From the NCBI GenBank assembly GCA_910586305.1, contig CAJUGS010000055.1, positions 1-5,663 on the forward strand: a DNA stretch of 5,663 nt, read 5' to 3'. The DNA comes from an uncultured Duncaniella sp. (GTDB lineage: Bacteria; Bacteroidota; Bacteroidia; Bacteroidales; Muribaculaceae). The notes beneath the pieces are model-generated. The model was not told the origin of the DNA and searched no databases. It saw only the letters and a list, made by a program, of their open reading frames with translations. Below are positions 1-5,584 of this stretch, piece after piece. Each line of letters opens with the position of its first letter. Within the stretch, counting starts at the first letter, position 1. Position numbers and translations under genes: made by a program.

Positions 1-77
1 GCAGGATTCCATTTTCTTTTCATGTGGCCAAAATGGCAACCTGCTTCGAGGAGTTGGTCAAAATTGGGAGTTGACAT
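1..77 (-). CDS. rpsB: 30S ribosomal protein S2 (uS2), 5' end only
   Basis: This is the first 25 codons (plus two bases) of rpsB, cut off by the left edge of the window. Reading from the ATG at 75-77, the peptide begins MSTPNFDQLLEAGCHFGH and continues into KRKWNP. This is the conserved uS2 start: the 'LLEAGxHFGH' segment followed by 'xKRKWNP' is diagnostic of bacterial S2. S2 binds late to the back of the 30S subunit and is needed for S1 to join it. The gene lies downstream of rplM and rpsI on the same strand, the usual Bacteroidales arrangement, in which tsf (EF-Ts) normally follows beyond the edge. The start codon has no strong Shine-Dalgarno sequence, as is normal for Bacteroidota; the upstream bases are A-rich. 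Recognition is secure despite the short length. Confidence 0.95.
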   Translation of the reverse strand, partial: MSTPNFDQLLEAGCHFGHMKRKWNP

Positions 78-116
78 GGGTTTCTGGAAGTTGTTTACGT
101 TCTTTGGATTTTTACA

Positions 117-150
117 ACCCCGGAGTAGGGAACGTGTCCATCTCGGGGGT
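117..150 (-). promoter_or_regulatory. Hairpin in the rpsI-rpsB intergenic leader
   Basis: In the transcript, ACCCCCGAG (from 142-150) can pair with CTCCGGGGT (from 117-125), leaving a 16-base loop. The nine-position stem has one C-C mismatch, and one more A-T pair closes it on the outside. It lies 39 bases ahead of the rpsB start and is followed by GTTGTAAAAA rather than a U-run, so it does not look like an intrinsic terminator. No TAnnTTTG promoter was found between rpsI and rpsB, so rpsB is probably read from the rplM promoter. S2 autoregulates rpsB-tsf through an mRNA leader in gammaproteobacteria; an equivalent role here is inference from position only. Confidence 0.4.
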
Positions 151-168
151 TTAGATACTAAACACTTT

Positions 169-197
169 GCCGTCAGGCACACAAGGCCGTCAGGCAC
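169..197. repeat. 12-base direct repeat between rpsI and rpsB
   Basis: The sequence gccgtcaggcac occurs at 169-180 and again, without mismatch, at 186-197, separated by five bases (acaag). It lies 15 bases past the rpsI stop codon, in the 135-base gap before rpsB. The copies are not inverted and contain no ORF. They could be a local duplication or paired protein/RNA binding sites in the rpsB leader; nothing in the sequence decides between these. Confidence 0.7.
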
Positions 198-212
198 GGG
201 AGAGACTGAAGA

Positions 213-599
213 TTAACGCTTGGAGAACTGGAAGCGTTTGCGAGCCTTGGGACGACCGGGCTTCTTGCGTTCCACGACGCGGGGGTCGCGGGTCATGAAA
301 CCTTCCACGCGCAGAGCGTGCTTGTCCTCGGGATTGATCTTGACGAGGGCGCGGGCGATAGCGAGACGGAGAGCCTCAGCCTGGCCTTTGTAGCCACCAC
401 CGTCGAGGTTGACCTGGATGTCATACTTCTCAGCAGCATCGAGAGTGAGCAGGGGCTGCTTAACGATGTACTGGAGGATTGAAGAGGGGAAGTAAACGTC
501 GATGGGACGCTTGTTGATGGTGATCTGCCCGTTGCCTTCCTTAACGATTACGCGGGCTACGGCTGCCTTACGGCGACCTACTGCATTAACTGTTTCCAT
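213..599 (-). CDS. rpsI: 30S ribosomal protein S9 (uS9)
   Basis: This is a complete uS9 of 128 residues, the usual length for Bacteroidales. It sits in the 30S head, and its C-terminal tail reaches the P-site tRNA. The N-terminus METVNAVGRRKAAVARV and the signature GGGYKGQAEALRLAIARAL (residues 67-85) are characteristic of the family. The tail from about residue 111 is strongly basic and ends in SKR; the terminal arginine contacts the tRNA anticodon region in known ribosomes. The ATG start at 597-599 gives the conserved N-terminus directly. It lies 7 bases after the rplM stop, so the two are cotranscribed and probably translationally linked, as in almost all bacteria. A 135-base gap with repeats and a hairpin separates it from rpsB. 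Nothing unusual is seen in the protein. Confidence 0.98.
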   Translation of the reverse strand: METVNAVGRRKAAVARVIVKEGNGQITINKRPIDVYFPSSILQYIVKQPLLTLDAAEKYDIQVNLDGGGYKGQAEALRLAIARALVKINPEDKHALRVEGFMTRDPRVVERKKPGRPKARKRFQFSKR

Positions 600-606
600 T
601 CTTCAA

Positions 607-1086
607 TTATTTGATTTTGTTAATATCGATGACTTCGGGGTTCTGTGCCTCGTGGGGATGGTTGGGACCGTTGTAGACGTGCATATTGTCGATGATGGCG
701 CGTCCAAGACGGTTTTTGGGGAGCATACCTTTCACAACCTTGATGAAGAGGGGGTGGTAGCCGGGCTTGATGTGCTTGTTGAGAGACTTCTTCATGAGCA
801 CTTCGGGAGTGGTGACGCGCTGACCGCCGGGATAGCCGGTGTAGCTCAGATATTCGCGATCGGACCACTTCTTGCCGGTGAGGCGCACCTTGTCGGCGTT
901 GACAACGATTACATTGTCGCCACACTCTACGAAGGGTGAGTAGCAGGGCTTGTTCTTGCCACGGAGAATGAGGGCGATTACAGCACAGAGACGACCAAGA
1001 GTCTGGTCTGTGGCATCGATTACAACCCACTTGCGCTCAACGCTCTGCGCGTTGGGTGTGAGGGTCTTATAGCTTAAAGTATCCAC
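607..1086 (-). CDS. rplM: 50S ribosomal protein L13 (uL13)
   Basis: This is a complete uL13 of 159 residues, an early-assembly protein of the 50S subunit. It begins MDTLSYKTLTPN, the Bacteroidales form of the L13 start. It contains VVIDATDQTLGRLC (residues 21-34), the CGDNVIVVNADKVRLTGKKW core (55-74), YTGYPGGQR (82-90), VVKGMLPKNRLG (117-128) and a HEAQNPEVIDINKIK tail. The start codon is GTG (1084-1086); the conserved N-terminus fixes it, as no other in-frame start gives it. The loop before the KGMLPKN signature (about residues 98-116, SLNKHIKPGYHPLF) seems a few residues longer than in the Bacteroides proteins I remember. It is first in the rplM-rpsI-rpsB unit, behind a TACCTTTG promoter and a leader of about 105 bases. 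Confidence 0.98.
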   Translation of the reverse strand: MDTLSYKTLTPNAQSVERKWVVIDATDQTLGRLCAVIALILRGKNKPCYSPFVECGDNVIVVNADKVRLTGKKWSDREYLSYTGYPGGQRVTTPEVLMKKSLNKHIKPGYHPLFIKVVKGMLPKNRLGRAIIDNMHVYNGPNHPHEAQNPEVIDINKIK

Positions 1087-1122
1087 GTTAAATGTTTAAT
1101 TAATAGATAGTTACTTATCGAC

Positions 1123-1170
1123 TTACAGTTCCCTCCGTTCGGCCAAAAACTCGGGGACACCTTGGGTCAT
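1123..1170 (-). CDS. Possible 15-codon upstream ORF in the rplM leader
   Basis: Within the predicted rplM 5' leader an ATG (1168-1170) opens a frame encoding MTQGVPEFLAERREL, with TAA at 1123-1125, 36 bases before the rplM GTG. The 45 coding bases are about 58 % GC, in a leader that is otherwise very AT-rich, so this segment is constrained in some way. It may be a translated leader peptide, or it may be a structured RNA element (for example an L13 autoregulatory site) that happens to be open. No strong ribosome binding site is seen, which means little in Bacteroidota. A much shorter frame (ATG-TCC-AAT-TAA, 1177-1188) precedes it. No family is recognised. Treat it as a candidate only. Confidence 0.25.
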   Translation of the reverse strand: MTQGVPEFLAERREL

Positions 1171-1198
1171 GGTTTATTAATTGGACATAATCGGACTG

Positions 1199-1229
1199 CA
1201 AAGGTAGTGATTTTCGCCCGATTTTCATA
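1199..1229 (-). promoter_or_regulatory. Promoter of the rplM-rpsI-rpsB unit
   Basis: On the minus strand, TACCTTTG (1199-1206) matches the Bacteroidota primary sigma-factor -7 consensus TAnnTTTG exactly. Nineteen bases upstream lies TATG (1226-1229), one mismatch from the -33 consensus TTTG, at the expected spacing. Transcription should start near 1190-1195, giving a leader of about 105 bases to the GTG of rplM. The flanking sequence is AT-rich. This is the only full match to the consensus noticed in the non-coding parts of the window. Confidence 0.75.
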
Positions 1230-1276
1230 GGAGTATTAAAGATTATTAACATTTAAACATCATCTCCACGCCTCAC

Positions 1277-1303
1277 CTATAAATATATAGCTAAATATAT
1301 AGC
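1277..1303. repeat. AT-rich tandem direct repeat downstream of the thioredoxin lipoprotein gene
   Basis: The 11-mer taaatatatag occurs at 1280-1290 and 1292-1302, one base apart. A further copy lies at 2311-2321, just ahead of the lipoprotein start codon; there and at 1279-1290 the match extends to 12 bases (ataaatatatag). The downstream pair also forms small imperfect palindromes (ctata/tatag and gcta/tagc). The sites lie between the 3' end of the lipoprotein gene and the rplM promoter. They could be a regulator site or part of a 3' processing/termination region, or simply AT-rich chance. Confidence 0.5.
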
Positions 1304-1312
1304 ACATCAGCC

Positions 1313-1339
1313 GGACCGATACACCACTACACACGGCCC
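1313..1339 (-). terminator. Weak hairpin just after the lipoprotein gene
   Basis: In the transcript, GGGCCG (1334-1339) can pair with CGGTCC (1313-1318), six pairs including one G-U, around a 15-base loop. It begins four bases after the TAG stop of the lipoprotein gene. A U-run does not follow directly; an AT-rich stretch (1277-1302) follows about ten bases later. It is therefore a poor intrinsic terminator, noted because it is the only structure found between this gene and the rplM promoter. Confidence 0.2.
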
Positions 1340-1342
1340 CCC

Positions 1343-2305
1343 CTACTCCACCATCTCCATAAGACGGTCGGCAGGAAGATCCCTGGCCACTACAGTACCG
1401 TCGGGAGCAACGAGATAGAGCGACGGCAAAGCCGGAAGATAGTAAAGCCCCTCCTCCTCAAGCTCGGGCGAGGCATGGGCCACACTCCACGAGACCGGCA
1501 GTTCAGGCGCATTCTCACGCCACAGCCCGGCATCGTCGCCGGGATAGACAGCCAGCAGCCTGGTCCGCCCAGACGCAAGCACCCCCTCGAGTCCGCGACT
1601 TGACGACAGCATCCCGAGAATCTCGGCACAGCTTCCACAGTCGGGATCGTAGAACAGCAGAATCAGCATCTCCGGTGCCTGCGAGGCAAAACCGCGTAAA
1701 GTGCCGTGCGACCCGTCACGGAGAGTGAAGCCAAAATCACGCGCAGCCTCGCCCGGACGGTTCTTGGCAAACTGTCCGGCAAGATATGTGACCCTGGCCG
1801 TCTCCGTCCCGCTAAGCCCCGACGCCCCGAGAGCGTCACTATATGAAATGAAAAGCTCCTCGTCACGCATAGGCGAATTTGGATCGGCCAGATACTTCTC
1901 GGCAATCTCCATGAGAAACACCGAAGCCTCACGGCTCACCGACGCACGCCTCACCATGGCTGACATAGCCTGACCTGCGACCGAACCGTCGGCATGGGGA
2001 AACAGACCTATAAAGTTGGCAAAACTCTGCTCCATAAAGGCCGTGTCCCGACTAAGCCTCGTATCCGCGAAATCGAGAAGATCCCAATAATGAACAAGAA
2101 GAAACCCGGCCCTGGCCTCAGGGTCGGTAATGGTGGCGGGAATCTCCGGCAGACGAATCTCAGCTGCCTCCTCCCCCACCCTTTCCGACAGTCGCGGCCC
2201 GGGTCGGGTAGTTGAATCTGTCCCCTCACGCTTCACAGCGGCATGGGAACAGGATAAAATAAACATAAAGCTAACAAACAAATAAATAACACGAATCATC
2301 CTCAT
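1343..2305 (-). CDS. DUF5106-type lipoprotein with C-terminal thioredoxin-like domain
   Basis: This is a lipoprotein of about 320 residues. The frame stays open to a TTG at 2338, but the ATG at 2303-2305 (or 2297-2299) gives a compact signal peptide, MRMIRVIYLFVSFMFILSC, with the lipid cysteine at residue 19. Residues about 60-185 match what I know of DUF5106: HYWDLLDF, then FANFIGLFPH, then YLADPNSPMRDEELFI, then AKNRPGEAARDF. The C-terminal ~130 residues are thioredoxin-like: LILLFYDPDCGSC holds the CxxC pair (Cys223 and Cys226), and LPALPSLYLVAPDG gives the cis-proline strand. Family members are probably envelope thiol-disulfide proteins, active in the periplasm. The residues after the lipid cysteine (SHAA) lack an acidic export signal, suggesting it stays periplasm-facing. 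It lies 42 bases downstream of the adhesin-like gene on the same strand, with no terminator between. The redox direction and substrate cannot be read from the sequence. Confidence 0.85.
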   Translation of the reverse strand: MRMIRVIYLFVSFMFILSCSHAAVKREGTDSTTRPGPRLSERVGEEAAEIRLPEIPATITDPEARAGFLLVHYWDLLDFADTRLSRDTAFMEQSFANFIGLFPHADGSVAGQAMSAMVRRASVSREASVFLMEIAEKYLADPNSPMRDEELFISYSDALGASGLSGTETARVTYLAGQFAKNRPGEAARDFGFTLRDGSHGTLRGFASQAPEMLILLFYDPDCGSCAEILGMLSSSRGLEGVLASGRTRLLAVYPGDDAGLWRENAPELPVSWSVAHASPELEEEGLYYLPALPSLYLVAPDGTVVARDLPADRLMEMVE

Positions 2306-2339
2306 CCCGATAAATATATAGTTGATGAAGTAGGTCAAG

Positions 2340-2352
2340 CCTAAATTTTAGG
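2340..2352. repeat. 13-base palindrome overlapping the adhesin stop codon
   Basis: cctaaa-t-tttagg is a perfect inverted repeat with a single central base, covering the TAA stop of the upstream lipoprotein. The loop is too tight and the stem too AT-rich for a terminator. It could bind a dimeric protein, but its position inside a probable operon makes chance the simpler reading. Confidence 0.3.
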
Positions 2353-5300
2353 GTTGTGGATAGTCTCGCACACAGCGGTATCCGGCAACAATCTCACCGG
2401 ATATAATCTGAGAACCACCATCCGTACGTGTAACCATAAAAAAGTGGTTGTTGTAAGGATAATTACCTCCTGACGCACCACTATTGTCAAAGTATGACAT
2501 AGTACACGAAGGAGCAAAATCACCCGTAAGTCCACTGAAAAGACCAAGATTCCTCATAATGGCAAGTTCCTTCTGATTTGGAAGACGCCATCCTGTACCT
2601 GCCTTACCGGCGCAAGGGTTGGAGTTGGAGTTGGAAATGTTATTTACAGAAATTCTAAAAGAGTTATTCACAAGATCAGAATACTCAAATGCCGAATAAG
2701 GCATATTGATATCACTGTCTATCATATGAACAGGCATATACCCGGCCTCGTTCTTGTTTCCATTGCCTGTATATATGGTAGTGCGTATGGAATTCTCGTC
2801 ATAGTAGCTCATCATCACTCTCCGATTTCCACTGTCATGCGTATAGGCAGCAACCACCTTCTCGCCCGGGGTAATTGTTGACAGATTAGAGTTGATATTG
2901 CGGATGCAACGTATCTGCCATGGCGAATTGCAATACTGTCCGTAACGGGACGTAGAAAGTCCCTCCATACCCCAAAGAACACGGCCGTTGCTTGCGAAGA
3001 ACAAATAACGTGTATTGTATCTGTTATCCGGATTCAGCGTTCCTTTAATCTTATCATAATGCATCAGAGAATTGTCACCCAGAGCCTTATTGCCGAGCAC
3101 CAGACGCAGATACTTACCTGCCGCCGGGACATACCAGCGCACCTCCTCCGGATCGATTATTCCATTGCCGTTATTGTCACGGTTTCGGCTCATACAGGCA
3201 TTTATGGCCTCGATATAATAATCTCTATTTGGCGAATTCGGCTGAGGGTCCGTAGTAGTAGGATCATTGCCATTACTGGTATATTTACCTTCGTTGTTTG
3301 GTACTTTACCTCCGCTCAATTCTCCGGCATAATTTTTCAGCTTAGGTATCTTAAGCGGATTCCCGTTTGAAACAGTTCTCGCAGGAAGGCCATCACCACC
3401 CTGTGTAGAAGCTACACCGGGCATTTCCATCGGTTTGGTTGTTTCAACAAACTCCGACCAATTGTTTGTTCCTTTACTTTCTATCCACAACCAGACATTA
3501 TATCGTCCATTATTGGGATCAGAAGCCACCCCTCCTATCAAACTGTTGTCATAACGATTGTTCAGCGAGCTGCGCAGATTGAGTCCTTCCGTCTCATTTA
3601 AACGCTCCACACCTATTGCCGTTCCAGGCTTAATAACTACAATTTCCTTATCATTTTCATCTTTTTCTTTGACGTCGGGAGTAAAGTCACGGTCAGAATA
3701 GTATGTTACAATCGACGACTGCGACACGGCATACTTAGCGCGAGCATAAGTGCTCATACCGTCAGCCGAAATCTTTCGGGTGACACGGATATAAAACCGT
3801 CTGGCATTCTGATTCACATAACTCGCCCACTTTGGTGGATTGCTTGTGTTTGACTCGTCCGCCTCAGTCTCATATGTATACTCGTTGACAAAGACAGTGT
3901 ACACACCGTTCTCCGAAAATCTCGGGTCATCAGGAGTCCAATTTCTTGCATTGGCTGCATCCATCAGGGTGAAAGTTTTTCCGTCTTTGTAGTCACCTTG
4001 CCTTGGCTTGTAATCGGCAAGAACGGCCATCGACGTGGTGGGACGAAGCTCCACCCACTCCACATACTTCCTGTCTTCATCAGCCACCGCGTCGGTCTCC
4101 TCATAGGTATGCTCGATTCCGTTTTCCCACGCGGTGATAATATAGCCGAAGCCTATACCGTCGGCATTCACATTGGTCAGTTCATCGCGTGTCAGCTCGA
4201 TATTGAACGCCGCATAATGACAGTCGATATTGATAAGCTGATTCTCTGTATCGCTCACCACACCCTCGGCTCCGGGATACTCCTCCTGGCCGAAAGCCTC
4301 GACGCGAATATCGTCGATACCATTCACTGTGACATTATAGGTATAGTCAACATTACGGTAGCAGTTGAAGTCAGCCGCATTATTCCCGAGATAGCCGAGA
4401 TGAATCACAAACTCCGCATTGCCGTCGCGATACACAGGGCGGCCACTGGCACTCTCATTGCCGTCATCGTCAACATTGAGCTGGTTCTTGTAGTTCACCA
4501 GACAGCGCAACACCACATATGTTGCCATATTGTTTGGAGTCCAGATGTCGCCCGAGAGACTTGTGTAGATACCCGTATTGCCGCCATCAGCACCCTTGGC
4601 CTCGCGTTCGCGCTTGTTATAGCTGTCACACCCCGAACCTGCGAGAGCTTCATGCTTGTTCTCACCCTGCCAGAAATCGAAACTCGACACACCGTTCTCC
4701 GTGGTGAAAAACTGACTTGTGAACTGCTGCGGAGTGGTATAATATAGAGTCTCGGCAACCTCCTGGCTCTCCGCATCATCACCGAGATTTGGCTTCTGGT
4801 CCCCCCGCTCATACAGGTAGGTATAGCGAGGAACATTCACTATAGTGTAGCTCTCCGGAGTGATATTTACCTTCTCGCCGGCACTTACATTGAAAGTGAT
4901 ATGGCTCACGAGACGGCGCAGATGTATAGCTCCCTCCGATAGAGTGACAGTTCCCGAACCGGAGGCCGGTATAAACACACTCTCATAATTGATAGTCTTG
5001 CCCCAGTCGCCAAGCGACGGATGCGTGGTGGGATTCCCCACCTTGATGGTAGTGTAGCAGCCCGACATGGATATGGGCACGGGAGCCGTATTAACCTCCC
5101 TCCAGCCTGTGGGAGTCTTGACAGCTATATTAAGAAACTCATCCCACGTGTCGGCTTTTTCAAGCAGTTCGCTGAGATGAGCCTCCGTAGACGGATCATC
5201 CTTGGTGGTGCCCATATTCTCCACATTGGCAACAGCCACTATGTAGCTCGCGCCCGACTTGGTCTTGATATTCACCTCGTGTACCTCCGGTTCGCCGTCC

Positions 5301-5584
5301 GAACTATCGGGTTCGAGTTTCACCCACTCGCTCGTGGCTTGGAGAGTGTGGACACTGTACGTTCTTACCCACAGCGAATTCACGAGGTTGAGCTGCTCCT
5401 CGGAGAGCATACCGCGCGACTTCACCTCCATCTCCGGAAGAGCTACCGGGACAGTGAGAGTGACATCCTCGCCGGAAACGGTGTAGTCAAGACCTCGCAG
5501 AGCGTCATCCTGGCACGACGAAAGTGCCAGAAGCGACGCAGAGACCATGAAGATATATCTGGTGATATTGATTGGAAGTTTCAT
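2348..5584 (-). CDS. Large fimbrillin/DUF4906-like surface lipoprotein, probable fimbrial tip adhesin
   Basis: This is a 1078-residue lipoprotein. The ATG start at 5582-5584 gives the signal peptide MKLPINITRYIFMVSASLLALSSC, with lipid cysteine Cys24 after a good LSS lipobox. The next residues, QDD, resemble the acidic surface-export signal of Bacteroidota lipoproteins. Residues about 38-430 look fimbrillin-like: LTVPVALPEM, SLWVRTYS, SYIVAVANVE and LRRLVSHITFNVSAG. A middle region (about 445-720) and a Gly/Asn/Thr/Pro-rich linker (about 721-788) follow. Residues 803-814 form a canonical EF-hand-type loop (Asp803, Asn805, Asn807, Gly808, Asp811, Glu814). Two C-terminal modules end in RCIR (892-895) and RCVR (1070-1073); the last, with GWRLPNQKEL, resembles the FISUMP/lectin-like fold. 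I assign it by pattern to the DUF4906-type fimbrial proteins, which may cap or decorate fimbriae; the ligand is unknown. Codons for residues after about 610 are poorer in GC. The thioredoxin-like lipoprotein gene follows it. Confidence 0.75.
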   Translation of the reverse strand: MKLPINITRYIFMVSASLLALSSCQDDALRGLDYTVSGEDVTLTVPVALPEMEVKSRGMLSEEQLNLVNSLWVRTYSVHTLQATSEWVKLEPDSSDGEPEVHEVNIKTKSGASYIVAVANVENMGTTKDDPSTEAHLSELLEKADTWDEFLNIAVKTPTGWREVNTAPVPISMSGCYTTIKVGNPTTHPSLGDWGKTINYESVFIPASGSGTVTLSEGAIHLRRLVSHITFNVSAGEKVNITPESYTIVNVPRYTYLYERGDQKPNLGDDAESQEVAETLYYTTPQQFTSQFFTTENGVSSFDFWQGENKHEALAGSGCDSYNKREREAKGADGGNTGIYTSLSGDIWTPNNMATYVVLRCLVNYKNQLNVDDDGNESASGRPVYRDGNAEFVIHLGYLGNNAADFNCYRNVDYTYNVTVNGIDDIRVEAFGQEEYPGAEGVVSDTENQLINIDCHYAAFNIELTRDELTNVNADGIGFGYIITAWENGIEHTYEETDAVADEDRKYVEWVELRPTTSMAVLADYKPRQGDYKDGKTFTLMDAANARNWTPDDPRFSENGVYTVFVNEYTYETEADESNTSNPPKWASYVNQNARRFYIRVTRKISADGMSTYARAKYAVSQSSIVTYYSDRDFTPDVKEKDENDKEIVVIKPGTAIGVERLNETEGLNLRSSLNNRYDNSLIGGVASDPNNGRYNVWLWIESKGTNNWSEFVETTKPMEMPGVASTQGGDGLPARTVSNGNPLKIPKLKNYAGELSGGKVPNNEGKYTSNGNDPTTTDPQPNSPNRDYYIEAINACMSRNRDNNGNGIIDPEEVRWYVPAAGKYLRLVLGNKALGDNSLMHYDKIKGTLNPDNRYNTRYLFFASNGRVLWGMEGLSTSRYGQYCNSPWQIRCIRNINSNLSTITPGEKVVAAYTHDSGNRRVMMSYYDENSIRTTIYTGNGNKNEAGYMPVHMIDSDINMPYSAFEYSDLVNNSFRISVNNISNSNSNPCAGKAGTGWRLPNQKELAIMRNLGLFSGLTGDFAPSCTMSYFDNSGASGGNYPYNNHFFMVTRTDGGSQIISGEIVAGYRCVRDYPQP
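2618..2635. repeat. Three tandem gttgga hexamers inside the adhesin-like gene
   Basis: Three perfect copies of gttgga lie at 2618-2635 and encode the Ser-Asn repeats in NISNSNSNP (about residues 984-989), just before the final C-terminal module. Gain or loss of one unit would change length by two residues without a frameshift. It probably lies in a flexible linker. Confidence 0.7.

Noticed and set aside
22..216. 64-residue plus-strand frame across the left edge
   Set aside because: It overlaps rpsB and the rpsI-rpsB gap on the opposite strand, and its product resembles nothing known. The minus-strand reading gives an unmistakable S2 N-terminus.
1337..1343. Run of seven C at the end of the thioredoxin-like lipoprotein gene
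   Set aside because: Only its last base lies in the TAG stop codon; the rest is outside the coding sequence, so slippage there would not switch the protein on or off.
2306..2338. N-terminal extension of the thioredoxin-like lipoprotein from a TTG at 2336-2338
   Set aside because: It would place 11 extra residues (MTYFINYIFIG) ahead of a complete lipoprotein signal peptide. The ATG at 2305 or 2299 is the better start.
3998..4747. 249-residue plus-strand open frame inside the adhesin-like gene
   Set aside because: It is antisense to a gene with signal peptide, domains and conserved motifs. Its product looks like a reverse-strand shadow, without a family or a promoter.
4801..4806. Run of six C within the adhesin gene as a phase-variation tract
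   Set aside because: Six bases is short for contingency slippage, and the frame is intact. The RGD tripeptide it helps encode (residues 260-262) is likely chance.
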